Below are positions 36,731 to 47,014 of a DNA stretch of 64,000 nt, piece by piece. The position numbers and the translations under genes were made by a program. The notes beneath the pieces were generated by a model. It saw only the letters and a list, made by a program, of their open reading frames with translations. It did not search any database and was not told the origin of the DNA. This DNA is from Malachius bipustulatus (lineage: Eukaryota > Arthropoda > Insecta > Coleoptera > Melyridae), in contig OU342637.1 of the NCBI GenBank assembly GCA_910589415.1, positions 26,821,162 through 26,885,161 of the forward strand, given 5' to 3'. Position 1 is the first letter of the stretch. Each line of letters begins with the position of its first letter.

Positions 36731-37791
36731 TTATGCTCCATACTCTCTATGACACATATCCACGGGAGCTAGTTGATGGCATTTTCAATATAGAGTGTTG
36801 CTATCACGCAGTACCTCCTGTTGATATGAACCTTTGTTTGCTTTAGTGGCGCTCTTTGTAACTTAGCGTCCTTAGTGAAAAGTCATCATCAATTCAACAG
36901 TCGGGAACTGGATTTGTAACAGTATTTTCTCCTTCATGCAGTACAAATGAACGAAAATTATTTATCTCCAAATTACATTATGAAGATAGTAAATTTCTGA
37001 GTAGTTGCCCTATACTAGAATACCCAGTACTGTGGTTTTAATTGCAAAAGAGATGCCTGCTATCTGGTGTTGGTGTGTGAATCGTTAAAACAAATTTATA
37101 ACAGCACTCTACTAAAATGACTCCTCAGTAATTTATCACAGCTATCTGAAAGCAACGATGAGAGATACGATAGCAAACCCATAATTTATAATAATTGCGC
37201 CTAATAAACAACAGAATATGATAATAAAGTCGGAGGATACCACAAAAAAATTCAACAACTATTGTACACCTCAAGCACAATAACTCCAAAAGGATTCCAG
37301 CCAAGCAATATCCGGAACAAAGAGGCTGACAGGTACGTACACGACTATCTGACACCACGATATTCGTGTATAAGATACGATAGTGCCTGGCATCCGGACC
37401 AGGAATTGATATCGAACGTCCTGCAATCCTTTAATAACGCCCTCACGTACGAGTATATGAAATAGGACCACCATCAATAAGCAAGCCTTGGAGGGATGCA
37501 GGGATGGCTTCACGATCGCTGTACTCATTCCTACACTCCCGGCTCCTCACTAATTGCTTCACGGCTCCCGGTAATTGAATCGGTATTGGATAACTAGATC
37601 CAGAAACGGGATACGGGAGACTTGCTTTTTGATGGCGATCGGAAGGATAACATAATATGTAACGTTTACGTGGTGTTGGAAATTTCAAAGCCATTCGAGG
37701 GATAATATGAAGTCTATGGTAAAGGAAAATTGCACATTAGGTTTTACTGGGCTCTAGACTAGAAGATGTTTTTGTTAAACCACATAACATA
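36731..37791. other. Intronic stretch, nothing recognised
   Basis: There are overlapping short open frames on both strands around 37125-37694 and no recognisable domain. No repeat was noticed before the TA-CAGGGTGATTC start of the next element. Confidence 0.4.
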
Positions 37792-37992
37792 CAGGGTGAT
37801 TCATGACTAATGCTTATTAAAGACATCGAGGCTAAGTCTAAATCCATGACAATTTTTTTGCCAACAGGTACGAATATACAGGGTGTTTTCTATGTTTGGG
37901 CTTAAAAAATGGCGATATCTTTGCAACGATTTGATGCAAAACAACAAAATTTAGCTAAAACACTCTTATATCGAGGCACTTCAGGATGATCT

Positions 37993-38761
37993 TCAGGCAC
38001 TTGAGTATGCGTGTCTTATCTGGTTTCCTGTTCCCCAAGCCCATATTCATGCCCTGGAAAACGTTCAGCGAAAATTTCTGAAGTTCTTATTCTTCCGAGT
38101 TGAAGGTGTCTATCCCCAACGAGGATTTGAACACACTCTCCTTCTCAATAGGTTTGGAGTTTTATCGCTGGAAATGAGGCGTATAATTGTTGTAACTCGT
38201 TTCCTTTTTAAACTGGTAAATGGTGGAATAGACTGCGAGTTTTTGCTTGGTAAATTGCCGTTCTTGGTTCCCCGTTTAAATTCACGTTACTCAATAACTT
38301 TTTACACTCCCTCTGGAAAAAGTGGTGCTCTGACTAGGTCGCCACTCTACCTGATGTGTGCTTATTTTAATAGTATTAGTGATTGTTGCGACTTGAACCA
38401 TGACAGTTTCAGCATTATGCGTCGCCTTGTTATTGAGAGATGGTCTGGTAGTTGTCGGTATTAGCGACTTTCTATCTGTAATTTAATTGGTAGCATAATA
38501 CTATTCTTGATTGTTAATATAATTATTTACTTAGTTATTAGTTGATTATTATTGATTATTAGATTATCTTGTTATTAATTAATGGTATTAATTTTGCTAT
38601 GTTTTTTATTTCATAGCTTTTCATAGTTTTTAGTTATAATCTGTTGTTAATTTTGTAATTCTGTATGAAGAATGGGTTTGTTTTCTTCTTTTTTCTTTTT
38701 GTCAAATGTATTTTATATTTTGTTTCCTGTAATTGGGCTCTTTGTCTGTTGGAAACAATAA

Positions 38762-38794
<33 letters not shown>
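37993..38794 (+). mobile_element. 5'-truncated LINE with 7-bp target duplication
   Basis: The insert is flanked by ATGATCT at 37986-37992 and 38795-38801. It ends in a (TTA)n tail preceded by ACAATAAATTATTATT, as does the longer LINE at 47.0-49.6 kb. Only the last part of ORF2 (37994-38464) and the 3' untranslated region remain. Truncation at the 5' end is the usual outcome of target-primed reverse transcription. Confidence 0.9.
37994..38464 (+). pseudogene. C-terminal end of a LINE ORF2
   Basis: The frame is open from the insertion point to TAG. It begins QALEYACLIWFPVPQ and continues VYPQRGFEHTLLLNRFGV, KLVNGGIDC and VPRLNSRYS. It aligns throughout with the last part of the ORF2 at 47102-49495 (AEYASLIWYPLQ, FYPERGFSNATLLNTY, KLVQGVIDC, VPRPNSRSS). 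The two are relatives, not identical copies. The RT domain is absent. Confidence 0.88.
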
Positions 38795-38796
<2 letters not shown>

Positions 38797-38861
38797 GATC
38801 TATCGACAAATGGAAAATCGAGGACCGTACTTAAAAATAAATGGTTTACTCTTTTTTGACA

Positions 38862-40649
38862 AGTTTCACATATAAGATCAAAATAAGAACTTGTACCTGC
38901 CTAAACTTAAATTTTAAATTTTTCTGTACAAAAAATTTTTGTCCAAACTTATTGGAATCATTTCAAAAGCTGTCGTACTACGAATTTATGGAATAGCCTA
39001 TTGCCAGAACTTTAAATTCAGTAACCAGGGCCGTACTTCAAACTGCACTCATCAAACTGCATGGCCAAACTGCACTGATCAACAGTTTTAAACAAAAATA
39101 AGTCTTCATCGCGTTCGATTGATCGCGTATGGGCGTATGATTTTTTGATGGCCTAGTCGTTGCGACTAGGCTGCTAGTCACAGTTCTTAATTCATGTTCA
39201 GGAATTACTCACCGCAACTATTAGCTCATTTTCTTAATAAACGGAAGGAGGACATTTAATAGCTATCAAAATGATTATTCCTTTGTATAAAAAGCAATAA
39301 AATCGAGCAAATAAGAGTCGTCGATAGAGGAAATATAGACGTTGTGAGAATAGAGGCATTTAGGCAGTCCAATAAGGCCGGTTTAATTTTCGCAGCGGAC
39401 AAAAGCCCGCGGATGACTTTTTTGCGGCAAGGGAAGCAAACACGCGAATTTCGTTATTCCTGAATCAACAAAAACGTTTTTCGGGCCTAGTTGGATGGGA
39501 ATTCAGCACACACCCCTTCCCAATCAGCATTCGGGACTGCCCAGAAGTGCAATCAATAAATAAATATCTTTCAGGACGTCGATATGAACGGAGAGAGGCG
39601 GTGATTTCGGCGCCGGTTTACATTTTTATTGCGAACGGAAGTGCCCGTCAAATTAGGCTCCGGCTGTGGCTTTCATGTTGTGTTGGATTATATTTTTATG
39701 TTTTGTCAAATTGGGTGTCGTTCGCTATCTGGGAAACAAAAGCGGTCCCGCAAAGTAAATAATATCGGACTGTATATAATGACCCAGATTTTTTTATCCC
39801 TCTGCGTTCCGTATATATAGCCGTTTTTAGGGGATTTAGGGGATTTGGGCTATAAAACCTGGAAAAATTACAATGAACACGATTGAGGTGAAAAGATTTA
39901 ATTTTTATCCAGTACATACTGATAATTATTAAAACGCAATTTGTCACGCCGGTCCTCTGGACTGACAGAATGGAAGACTAAATCTTTAAAAAGGATTAAA
40001 GGAAACAGAGTTACATTATTACAAGAAAGTTTATTAAATTAATTATTTTGGCTTTATTCCCACTAAATTTTAATGTAATCACTGCATTGTCTTGTCAGTA
40101 TCGAGTACTGGAAGTTCTGAGAACTTAAATTAGTCCTTTTAGCTTCTCAATATTCTCAGAAACTCCAACCGAGACAATCTAAATTAATTTTCCATTAATT
40201 GTCGTGTTTGCTTAATTTTCTGCCACCTTCCTAATCAAATAACTATGACGTGATCTTGTCATAAATAAAACATGCTTTCTCAGTTTACGACCTGATTAAT
40301 TTTCCAATTCTTAAACATATCTTGGGCCATAATAGCAAAATTACGGAGACCTAAATAAACATTTGATTACCCCTTCGATTATGGTATTAATCTGGTTCCC
40401 CTTCTGGCGACTATTCCATTATAGCACCCCATCCAATTCTATTTCTCGGAGGAGGGATTTTCGATGGTCCTAAAGATCAATCTTGTAAGGTGTGCTCCGA
40501 GTTATTGTTATAATAAAATTGATATAGGAAACTAGCTTTTTTACCGATTTTCTACCTACGCCACTGTTGAGTTGATGACTAAGATGCAATTTTTTGACAC
40601 AAATATACAACAAATATATTAATTGAAAAATTATGTGTACTTTTGCATA
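38862..40649. other. Intronic stretch, nothing recognised
   Basis: The patch 39380-39640 is somewhat richer in GC. Open frames at 39547-39762 and 39629-39820 (+) are overlapping and carry no recognisable domain. Confidence 0.4.
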
Positions 40650-40870
40650 TACATACATGAAGGTGTTAAAAAATAACAATTTTTACAAAAGTTCAAATGG
40701 CCGCCATTTTGAAACGACTTGACTGATATTTCTCAAATGTAATACCAGACAACTTTCTCCAGACATTTTCTTAGAAACATTTTTTTACAAAAATCAACAA
40801 CCATCTATAGGTTTTAGAAGGATTTGTAATTTTGAGCTTGAAGCTTGAAGGACTTAATTAGTTTTTCTTC
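40650..40870 (+). repeat. GTTCAAATGG repeat family, copy 1
   Basis: GTTCAAATGGCCGCCATTTT, then GACTGATATTTCTCAAATG and AATACCAGACAAC, and GAAGGATTTGTAATTTTG recur in the same order at 42243-42450, and the first part again at 42719-42820. This is a dispersed family with at least three copies within 2.2 kb. The other copies start with a TA-CAGG(T/G)GTTC end. Superfamily unknown. Confidence 0.65.
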
Positions 40871-40889
40871 TAAGTCAGGTTTCCGCTGT

Positions 40890-40995
40890 TTATTTTACAC
40901 CCTTTATTCCATTTTGGTAGCGTTTATCAATTAATATGTAGTCAATTTGATTTCTAATTATGTTGGTTTTGGTGTCTCCAGGGTATTTCCAAGTG
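40890..40995 (-). pseudogene. RTE-like LINE endonuclease, downstream fragment
   Basis: Read on the minus strand from 40995, the frame gives TWKYPGDTKTNIIRNQIDYI followed by LIDKRYQNG. This corresponds to the YTWxSPG..RNQIDYIL block of the apurinic-type endonuclease in RTE-like elements. It is separated from the upstream fragment (41638-41876) by a small DNA element inserted in the tyrosine codon. Confidence 0.8.
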
Positions 40996-40997
40996 TA

Positions 40998-41635
40998 CCG
41001 GGTGTCCCAACACTAGTGTCCACCCCCTAAACAGAGCTTAATTTTAAAGATAAAAAATTGAAACTTTGAGGATTTGTGTACTTGATATACGACCACGGAA
41101 TGGCATAATCAGTTTCATTTAAAAAAATTTAGTTCGGGCGCCAGCGATAAAAAAACTGTAAGATGGTGGTAAATTATCGAAAAAAAAATTGAGTTTTTTC
41201 AATACATACGTAGAAATCGATTAATAAAATCAATATCGCTTGAAAGAAATGTGAAAAAACTAATTATAAGGCTTTAATTAAATAAAATATAATTATATAG
41301 CAATGACAGGTAGACAATATAATCTGAACAATATAATCAATATAATCTGAAAAAGGTAGGTGCAATAAGTTTTATGGCAAAGTAAATAAGGCCCAAATAA
41401 ATAGAAGGACGGCTCTTGCTGGGCTAGCCGGCACAATGAACCTGCACTGGACAGTGTCGTAGTATGGACTCATGAAAAAGGTGATTATTAAAAAGATATT
41501 AAAAATGTTTTTTAATGAAACTAATTATGCCATTCCCTGGTCCTATTTCAAGTACACAAATCCTCAAAGTTTCAATTTTTTATCTTTAAAATTAAGCTCG
41601 ATTTAGGGGGTGGACACTAGTGTTGGGACACCCGG
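40998..41635. mobile_element. TA-flanked inverted-repeat element inside an RTE-like LINE
   Basis: The 638-bp element starts CCGGGTGTCCCAACACTAG and ends with the exact inverse, flanked by TA on both sides (40996-40997 and 41636-41637). Removing it with one TA restores the LINE codons for RRLYTW across the junction. The TA is thus a proven target duplication, the hallmark of Tc1/mariner-type insertion. Inverted similarity extends inward (AATTTTAAAGATAAAAAATT on both sides). It has no transposase, so it is non-autonomous. Its interior is shared with 57092-57543. Confidence 0.92.
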
Positions 41636-41637
41636 TA

Positions 41638-41876
41638 CAGTCTCCGTTTCGGTAACTTGAACCAGGTATGAAATTTTCTTCTTGGCCTTTCTTTCCCCCA
41701 GTCCAAACTCTCCTACTGGGCTTCCAATTCTCTCCACCACCTTGGCATTCAGATAACCTCGTTCACTACAAGAATACAAATAACCATCATTCTTTTCATT
41801 TCCGCAACTATGTTGTGGGGTTTTCCTGCCGCGTGTAGTGTTTTGGTATTCCACGTTCCAATCTTCAGTACAGAAT
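41638..41876 (-). pseudogene. RTE-like LINE endonuclease, upstream fragment
   Basis: From 41876 downward the minus strand reads LKIGTWNTKTLHAAGKPHNI, the first block of the endonuclease (KIGTWNV in relatives). In another frame there follow GYLNAKVVERIG and VGEFGLGERKAKKK (the NAKVG..FGLGERN block), then, in a third frame, the tail leading to KRRLYTW. The segment between the first and second blocks is missing, so the domain is internally deleted as well as frameshifted. The LINE's 5' flank extends to higher coordinates. Confidence 0.8.
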
Positions 41877-42242
41877 TACCGGTTTTTTAGGCGTTTTTCG
41901 TTTCTATATGTTTTCACTTCCGGGTGGTTCCTAGCATGTGTCATCGCGGAAACTAGGGGCCTGTGACGTAATGGAGTTTTCCATATTATTGTCTTTTTTT
42001 TTGGAATATTCTATGAACCATTAATGTAGTGGTTTTCCATGGCCTTCGTCGATTTCTCAACCCCAGGACAATAGGCTGTCCTTATCTCAGCCGTTCTTCC
42101 GCCTTTTTTACAAAGGCCGTTGACGGATTGAGTTGCCTAGCAGGGTGTACCGAATAACTGTCGTTATCGCACTTGAAGGTGAGGTTGACTTTTGGGCGAG
42201 AATTACTGCTACGCCTTCGCTCCTTACACCCCATTGCATATA
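41877..42242. other. Probable 5' flank of the RTE-like LINE
   Basis: It lies directly upstream (in minus orientation) of the endonuclease start. No open frame of note is present. Boundaries cannot be set. Confidence 0.3.
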
Positions 42243-42450
42243 CAGGTGTTCAAGAAATTCCAGTTTTTATGAACTTTCAAATGGTCTCTATTTTGAAACC
42301 ACTTGACTGATATTTCTTAAATGTAATACCAGACAACTCCCTCTAAACTCTAACGTTTTTTTAGAAAGTTTTTTAACAAAAATCTACAATCCTCCATAGG
42401 GTATAGAAGGATTTGTAATTTTGTGCTTGCAGCTGGAAAGATTTAATTGA
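42243..42450 (+). repeat. GTTCAAATGG repeat family, copy 2
   Basis: It begins TATACAGGTGTTCAAGAAATTCCAG and continues with CACTTGACTGATATTTCTTA and AATACCAGACAACTCC, colinear with the copy at 40650-40870. The TA-CAGGTG start resembles the ends of the small DNA elements in this window. Confidence 0.65.
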
Positions 42451-42718
42451 GGGGAGTTTTTAAAATGGATAAATTGGAATTTTTTGAGAAATAAACATGA
42501 TATAAAAATCTTCAATATCTCTGCCATTTTAATTATATTCTGGCTGAATTTTTTTATGTTTAAAGGCTATTAGTACAGCTCTCTACACTAAAAAATTGAT
42601 TGTAATTTTTTTCTAATATGCTCATAAATTATTTATAGAAATTTAACAGTTCTTACCTCTTTCTTCTCTTGAATTAATCCTCTTGAATTAATTTTTTTTT
42701 TCATTTTGCATATTATAC

Positions 42719-42825
42719 AGGGGTTCAAAAAATACCAATTTTTACGAGCATTCAAATTTCCGCTATTTTGAAACGATAAAACATCGATTTTTCTCCAAAA
42801 TGCAATGCCAGAGCCATACATACTT
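42719..42825 (+). repeat. GTTCAAATGG repeat family, copy 3 (partial)
   Basis: It begins TATACAGGGGTTCAAAAAATACC and continues TTTTACGAGCATTCAAATTTCCGCTATTTTG, matching the first part of the other two copies, then diverges. Confidence 0.55.
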
Positions 42826-43135
42826 TGATGTTGGAAATGTTTAATTGCAGTGCTTGGTTACGCAAGACGACCGCTTTCTTGCTGCGGTCCGCGTTCACTG
42901 CCCACCACTACAAACCGTAATTATTCTGTGTGCCCAGCCTTTAGTGGTGGAAGCGGCTCTCGCATAAATATGGAGTATGCGAGTATTTCAGGAATGCGAA
43001 CACTTCAGGAAAAAATATTTAAAGTAATTGATGGTACTATATGGCTGAACTTTTCATAAAAGGAAGAATAGTGTAAAAACTTTTATAAATTGCTGCTGCT
43101 TTTGTAAATTGTCTTAACAGCAAAGCTACAATATA

Positions 43136-43735
43136 CAGGGTGTACCAGCTCGATTTAGACAACGGTAAGGGCCTTGTAGGTCTCGCCAAGACGAAACGTT
43201 TTTTTATTTGAAGTTTTTGGATTTGGACCTTCGTTGCGGAAATATGGCCGACTTCCGGTTTTTCGTTTTTTGACTCCAGTTTCGGCATTTTTAGGTTCTC
43301 GCCCAAACTGAAACTAGTTTTGGAAACTCCTTAACTACAGTTACAACTTTCATATTGAAGTCAAGGTTGTCAACAAGGTCTCTGTTGGATTCAAAATCTT
43401 CATTTCATTCAAAATTTTTCAATTTGATTCAATTTGAATTGATTCAAAGACTTAAAATTTAAAGTCTTATGCATGTCGCCATTTTGAATCCAACAGAGAT
43501 AGAACCTTGACTTCAATATGAAAGTTGTAACTGAAGCTAAGGAGTTTCCAAAACTAGTTTCAGTTTGGGCGAGAACCTAAAAATTCCGAAACTGGAGCCA
43601 AAAAACGAAAAACCGGAAGTCGGCCATATTTCCGCAACGAAGGTCCAAATCCAAAAACTTCAATTAAAAAAACTTTTCGTCTTGACGAGACCTACACGGT
43701 CCTTACCGTTGTCTAAATCGAGCTGGTACACCTTG
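43136..43735. mobile_element. TA-flanked inverted-repeat element, 600 bp
   Basis: The ends are CAGGGTGTACCAGCTCGATT and its inverse (one base changed), each next to TA. The arms of roughly 270 bp pair closely (GGCCGACTTCCGGTTTTTCG on the left, CGAAAAACCGGAAGTCGGCC on the right) around an unpaired centre of about 60 bp. The open frames at 43037-43306 (-) and 43565-43765 (+) encode near-identical short sequences because they are the two arms read in opposite directions; they are not genes. Confidence 0.9.
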
Positions 43736-45816
43736 TATATTATACTTATAAAAACTATCTTCTAGAACTTCAATGAAGTATAAAATGAAGTCCCGTTTAG
43801 ACTAAATCTTATGAAGCGTTTCGTTTTCTTTATAAAATGATCTAAATGTTTCATAATAATTCTGGAAGAAAAGAGTCTAGAGTGAACTAACGTATCTCCG
43901 TACAGAACCGAGCAGTAGTTTTTCATATTGTTGCAGTTTTCAAACTATCTTTTGGCTCGTCTCTACGTATCTTTGTTTCAGTTTATCGACACGAATCGAT
44001 AAAAATGATAAAACCGAACTTATTTCTTTATCCCGGAAGAACTTTCTGTTTTTGCTTCACTTATAAGTTTCCGACAAACCAATCGATTCCTTTGAGTTGC
44101 GATTTGGAGCTTATAAGCAAGAGTGCGTGTGTAGTGGCCTGTTTAAGCTGCGCTTGACATTTTAGAGTTTTCTTTCTCGACGACTCGGCGTCTCGTTTCG
44201 TCTCGTCAATCAGCTCCCGCTGGATGCATCTGTTGTCATTTCGGCAACATTTAACTCTCCCCCTGAGCCTTTCCGCGTTTCATTTCACGCCTCCCGTCGT
44301 TCATTCCCAACAATTAACCCTTCAACTTAACAGGCGCTCGTTTAATATATCACTTTTACAAATACAAGCAAATAGGCCAGGCAATCCATTAGCCGCGACC
44401 GGAGATATATGAGGCAAGTTCCTTGATAACTCATTGCCATCCGTGCATGTGCCTTTAATGTAGTTGAATTCCCAGTCATTTATCTGGCGAGGGAGTCCGG
44501 ATTCGCCCTTCTGTGGCTGGTGAGATTGCTACTCAATTCGACTAGATTTCGCAGAGATGGCTGAGGTGAAAGAAGCACTGATAATAATTCGACTTTTTGT
44601 TCTCAGATTTATGGCTTACGTATGCTAACTGCATGCAAAAACAAAAAAGGCAGATTTATTCTGCTGCAAAATAGCAAAAGGGGGAACATGAGGAATCGGT
44701 GCGATTTCTCATTTAGTTTTCATTTTTGTTACTGTTACTGCGGCATTAGTCTCTTTAAATCGCGGAGGAGGAATAACGAAACTAAGAATTCGTGGCTCTT
44801 CTGACTGCTTTGATTTATACTCAAACAAATCTTCCAGGTGTAATATGTAAATTCGAAGCAATGAATCGTATTTTCTCAGAACTTCGTCTGAAATAATTAC
44901 TATTATCACTTTTTGTTTGTTTTTTTGTAAGATTTGGAGCAAACTTCAAAGATGACGTTAGCGTGGAGCTTATTAGATTTACTTCGCATTCTTCAAGTCA
45001 AAGTAAAATATTCTTTTACAGAGATGCTCTGTTATGTTTATCATTCCTTTGAAGCAGACTATTGTAACGACTTTGCCGCTACCTGCAGTTTGAAGAAATT
45101 ATTTGTATTTTGCGAATATTTACTTTGTTGTTCCAATTACACCATCAGATAGGTATTGCAATTTGACCATGCAGAAAATTGACCCATTTTAAAATTCAGT
45201 ATGGTTTTCACATTTCTAACTAGGGCTAAAAAGCAATAAAATTAAATGAGGATTTCCAGTCCCCTAGATCTTTTTGTTTCTAGAGCAGAACTCAAAAAGA
45301 GAAGACTTCTGCAGAGAAAGGAAAACTTAACGATAAAAGCTGACGGATTTTTTTTCAAAGATGGAATGGAACATTAAAACATCCCCCTCAATCCGAACCG
45401 TGCTATAATTCGAGTCATTTTCGAGAAAACCGTGATCCTCTGTGACAGTAACTTGTTGTAATTGTGATTTGTTTAAAAGTTATTTCAAAGTAACTATGAT
45501 TATTCTGCCAATTGTTAGTCTCAAATTATGGGTATTTCATCATTATACACTAAATCCTTCAGTAGAGATAGGCGTCAAATATTCGTGAACAGTGTTTCTT
45601 GCGCACATATGCATGGGTATCTCAAAGTAGCGAGTAATTTAGATCTGTTGCTACTTCCTAATTCGGTTCTCACATTTCTAGTTCCAGATCAATGAAATTG
45701 ATGTAATGCAAACAATATGACCTTTCTGACATTTAGCAGTATTGATTTTCTGAAGACCGCTCAATTTTCTTTTCTTTTTTTTTATTGTTATTTATATTGT
45801 TAATATTAATTTATTC
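43736..45816. other. Intronic stretch, nothing recognised
   Basis: These 2.1 kb contain only short open frames without recognisable domains. No repeat was identified. Confidence 0.4.
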
Positions 45817-45940
45817 ATTAACTATTAACTATTAACTATAAAATATTAACTATTAACTATTACTAATATTAATTATATTAATATTTATTAATTTAATAAT
45901 TATATTAAGAACTATTAACTATAAACTATTAACATTTTTA
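45817..45940. repeat. TATTAAC-type microsatellite
   Basis: TATTAACTATTAACTA-type heptamer units recur with interruptions through this stretch, mixed with TTAATATTAAT-rich sequence. Confidence 0.7.
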
Positions 45941-47014
45941 AATGTTATAGTTTTAGTTGAAATTTATGTTCTCAATGGGAGTAGACTTCATGATATTTAG
46001 TTGTTTTAGATCTGTCTGGAATAATAATAATTATCATGTGGTGGCACCCAACAATCGATCAACAAAGGGAATTTCGTGAAGTTACCACGCCAAAGACTAA
46101 AGAGATGTCGGAAGACAAAGTTTAAATAGTTCCAAACATAATAAAAAATTATCTTGATACCTACATAGGTCCAGTTTGTCATCAAACTTAGTGCATGGAT
46201 TTTGTCCTTATCGAGTGATATAGCAGTGAAAGTATCCCTACTCCGAGACATTCCTGGCAAGATAAATTTTTTTCAATTGTTTTCCCGAAACTTCCAGTTT
46301 TCAGCAAGATTTTTTTGCAGGTGTAGCGTGGTTTCAGATATCGTGCATATGGGTCAATTCCCAGAATTACAGAACAATAATGCGTTTGTTTGAAAACTTC
46401 CGAAGCACCCAATTCAGTGAAAGAGATTTGTGATGGTCGACTTATCAGTCTCGGTACTGGTATCACATTCATACCATAGTCAGCCGCCGTTTATGGACGC
46501 CAAGAAAAGTTTATATTATTATTAACCAGTGGGTGATTAAACCAGCATTATTTTGAAAGATTTTAACAGAATAAACACCATTTAGCATTTCGACTGCTTC
46601 AACACTCTCTATATACAGGGTACTAAATTTATGGCGCGCTTTAGCGACTTTACTAATGAATAGTGGAGGAGATAAAGCCACAGTTAACGAGCCATTGGGG
46701 ATGGAGATCTATGTACCTATGTACAGCTGAGAGCTGCATCGTGGAACCTTAAGGCAATAAAATTTCAATTGCTAATCAGATACAGCATCAGGAAATGTAT
46801 GATATTAAGAGAGCGGATACTAATGAAATTGGGCATGCTAATTGTCAAAAAAATCCCGAATTATTCTACAAGAACTTGAAATAATGGTGAAGAGGCAACG
46901 TCTGAACCATGTGACGCAAAATTCCCAACAATATATTTTTTTCGTTCTATTTTTCCTATTTTTTCTTCTATTATTTTCATCACTTACCTTATATTTATAT
47001 ATTTATATTTTTGT
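45941..47014. other. Intronic stretch upstream of a LINE
   Basis: No gene recognised. A lone TATACAGGGTACTAAATT motif lies at 46613. The T-rich run at 46925-47010 precedes the first recognisable LINE sequence. Confidence 0.4.

Larger units (their letters stand above)
37792..38861 (+). repeat. TA-flanked repeat family, copy 2, split by a LINE
   Basis: The left part 37792-37985 (TA-CAGGGTGATTCATGAC, then TTTTCTATGTTTGGGCTTAAA) and the right part 38802-38861 (GACAAATGGAAAATCG, GGACCGTACTTAAAAA) together reproduce the uninterrupted copy at 24308-24579. The intervening 816 bp are a LINE and its duplicated target. A second TATACAGGGTGTTTTC motif occurs at 37870 inside this copy; copy 1 has ACCTGTGTTTTC there. 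Confidence 0.8.

Noticed and set aside
43037..43765. Two near-identical peptides on opposite strands (43037-43306 and 43565-43765)
   Set aside because: They are the two arms of the inverted-repeat element at 43136-43735 read in opposite directions, not paralogous genes.
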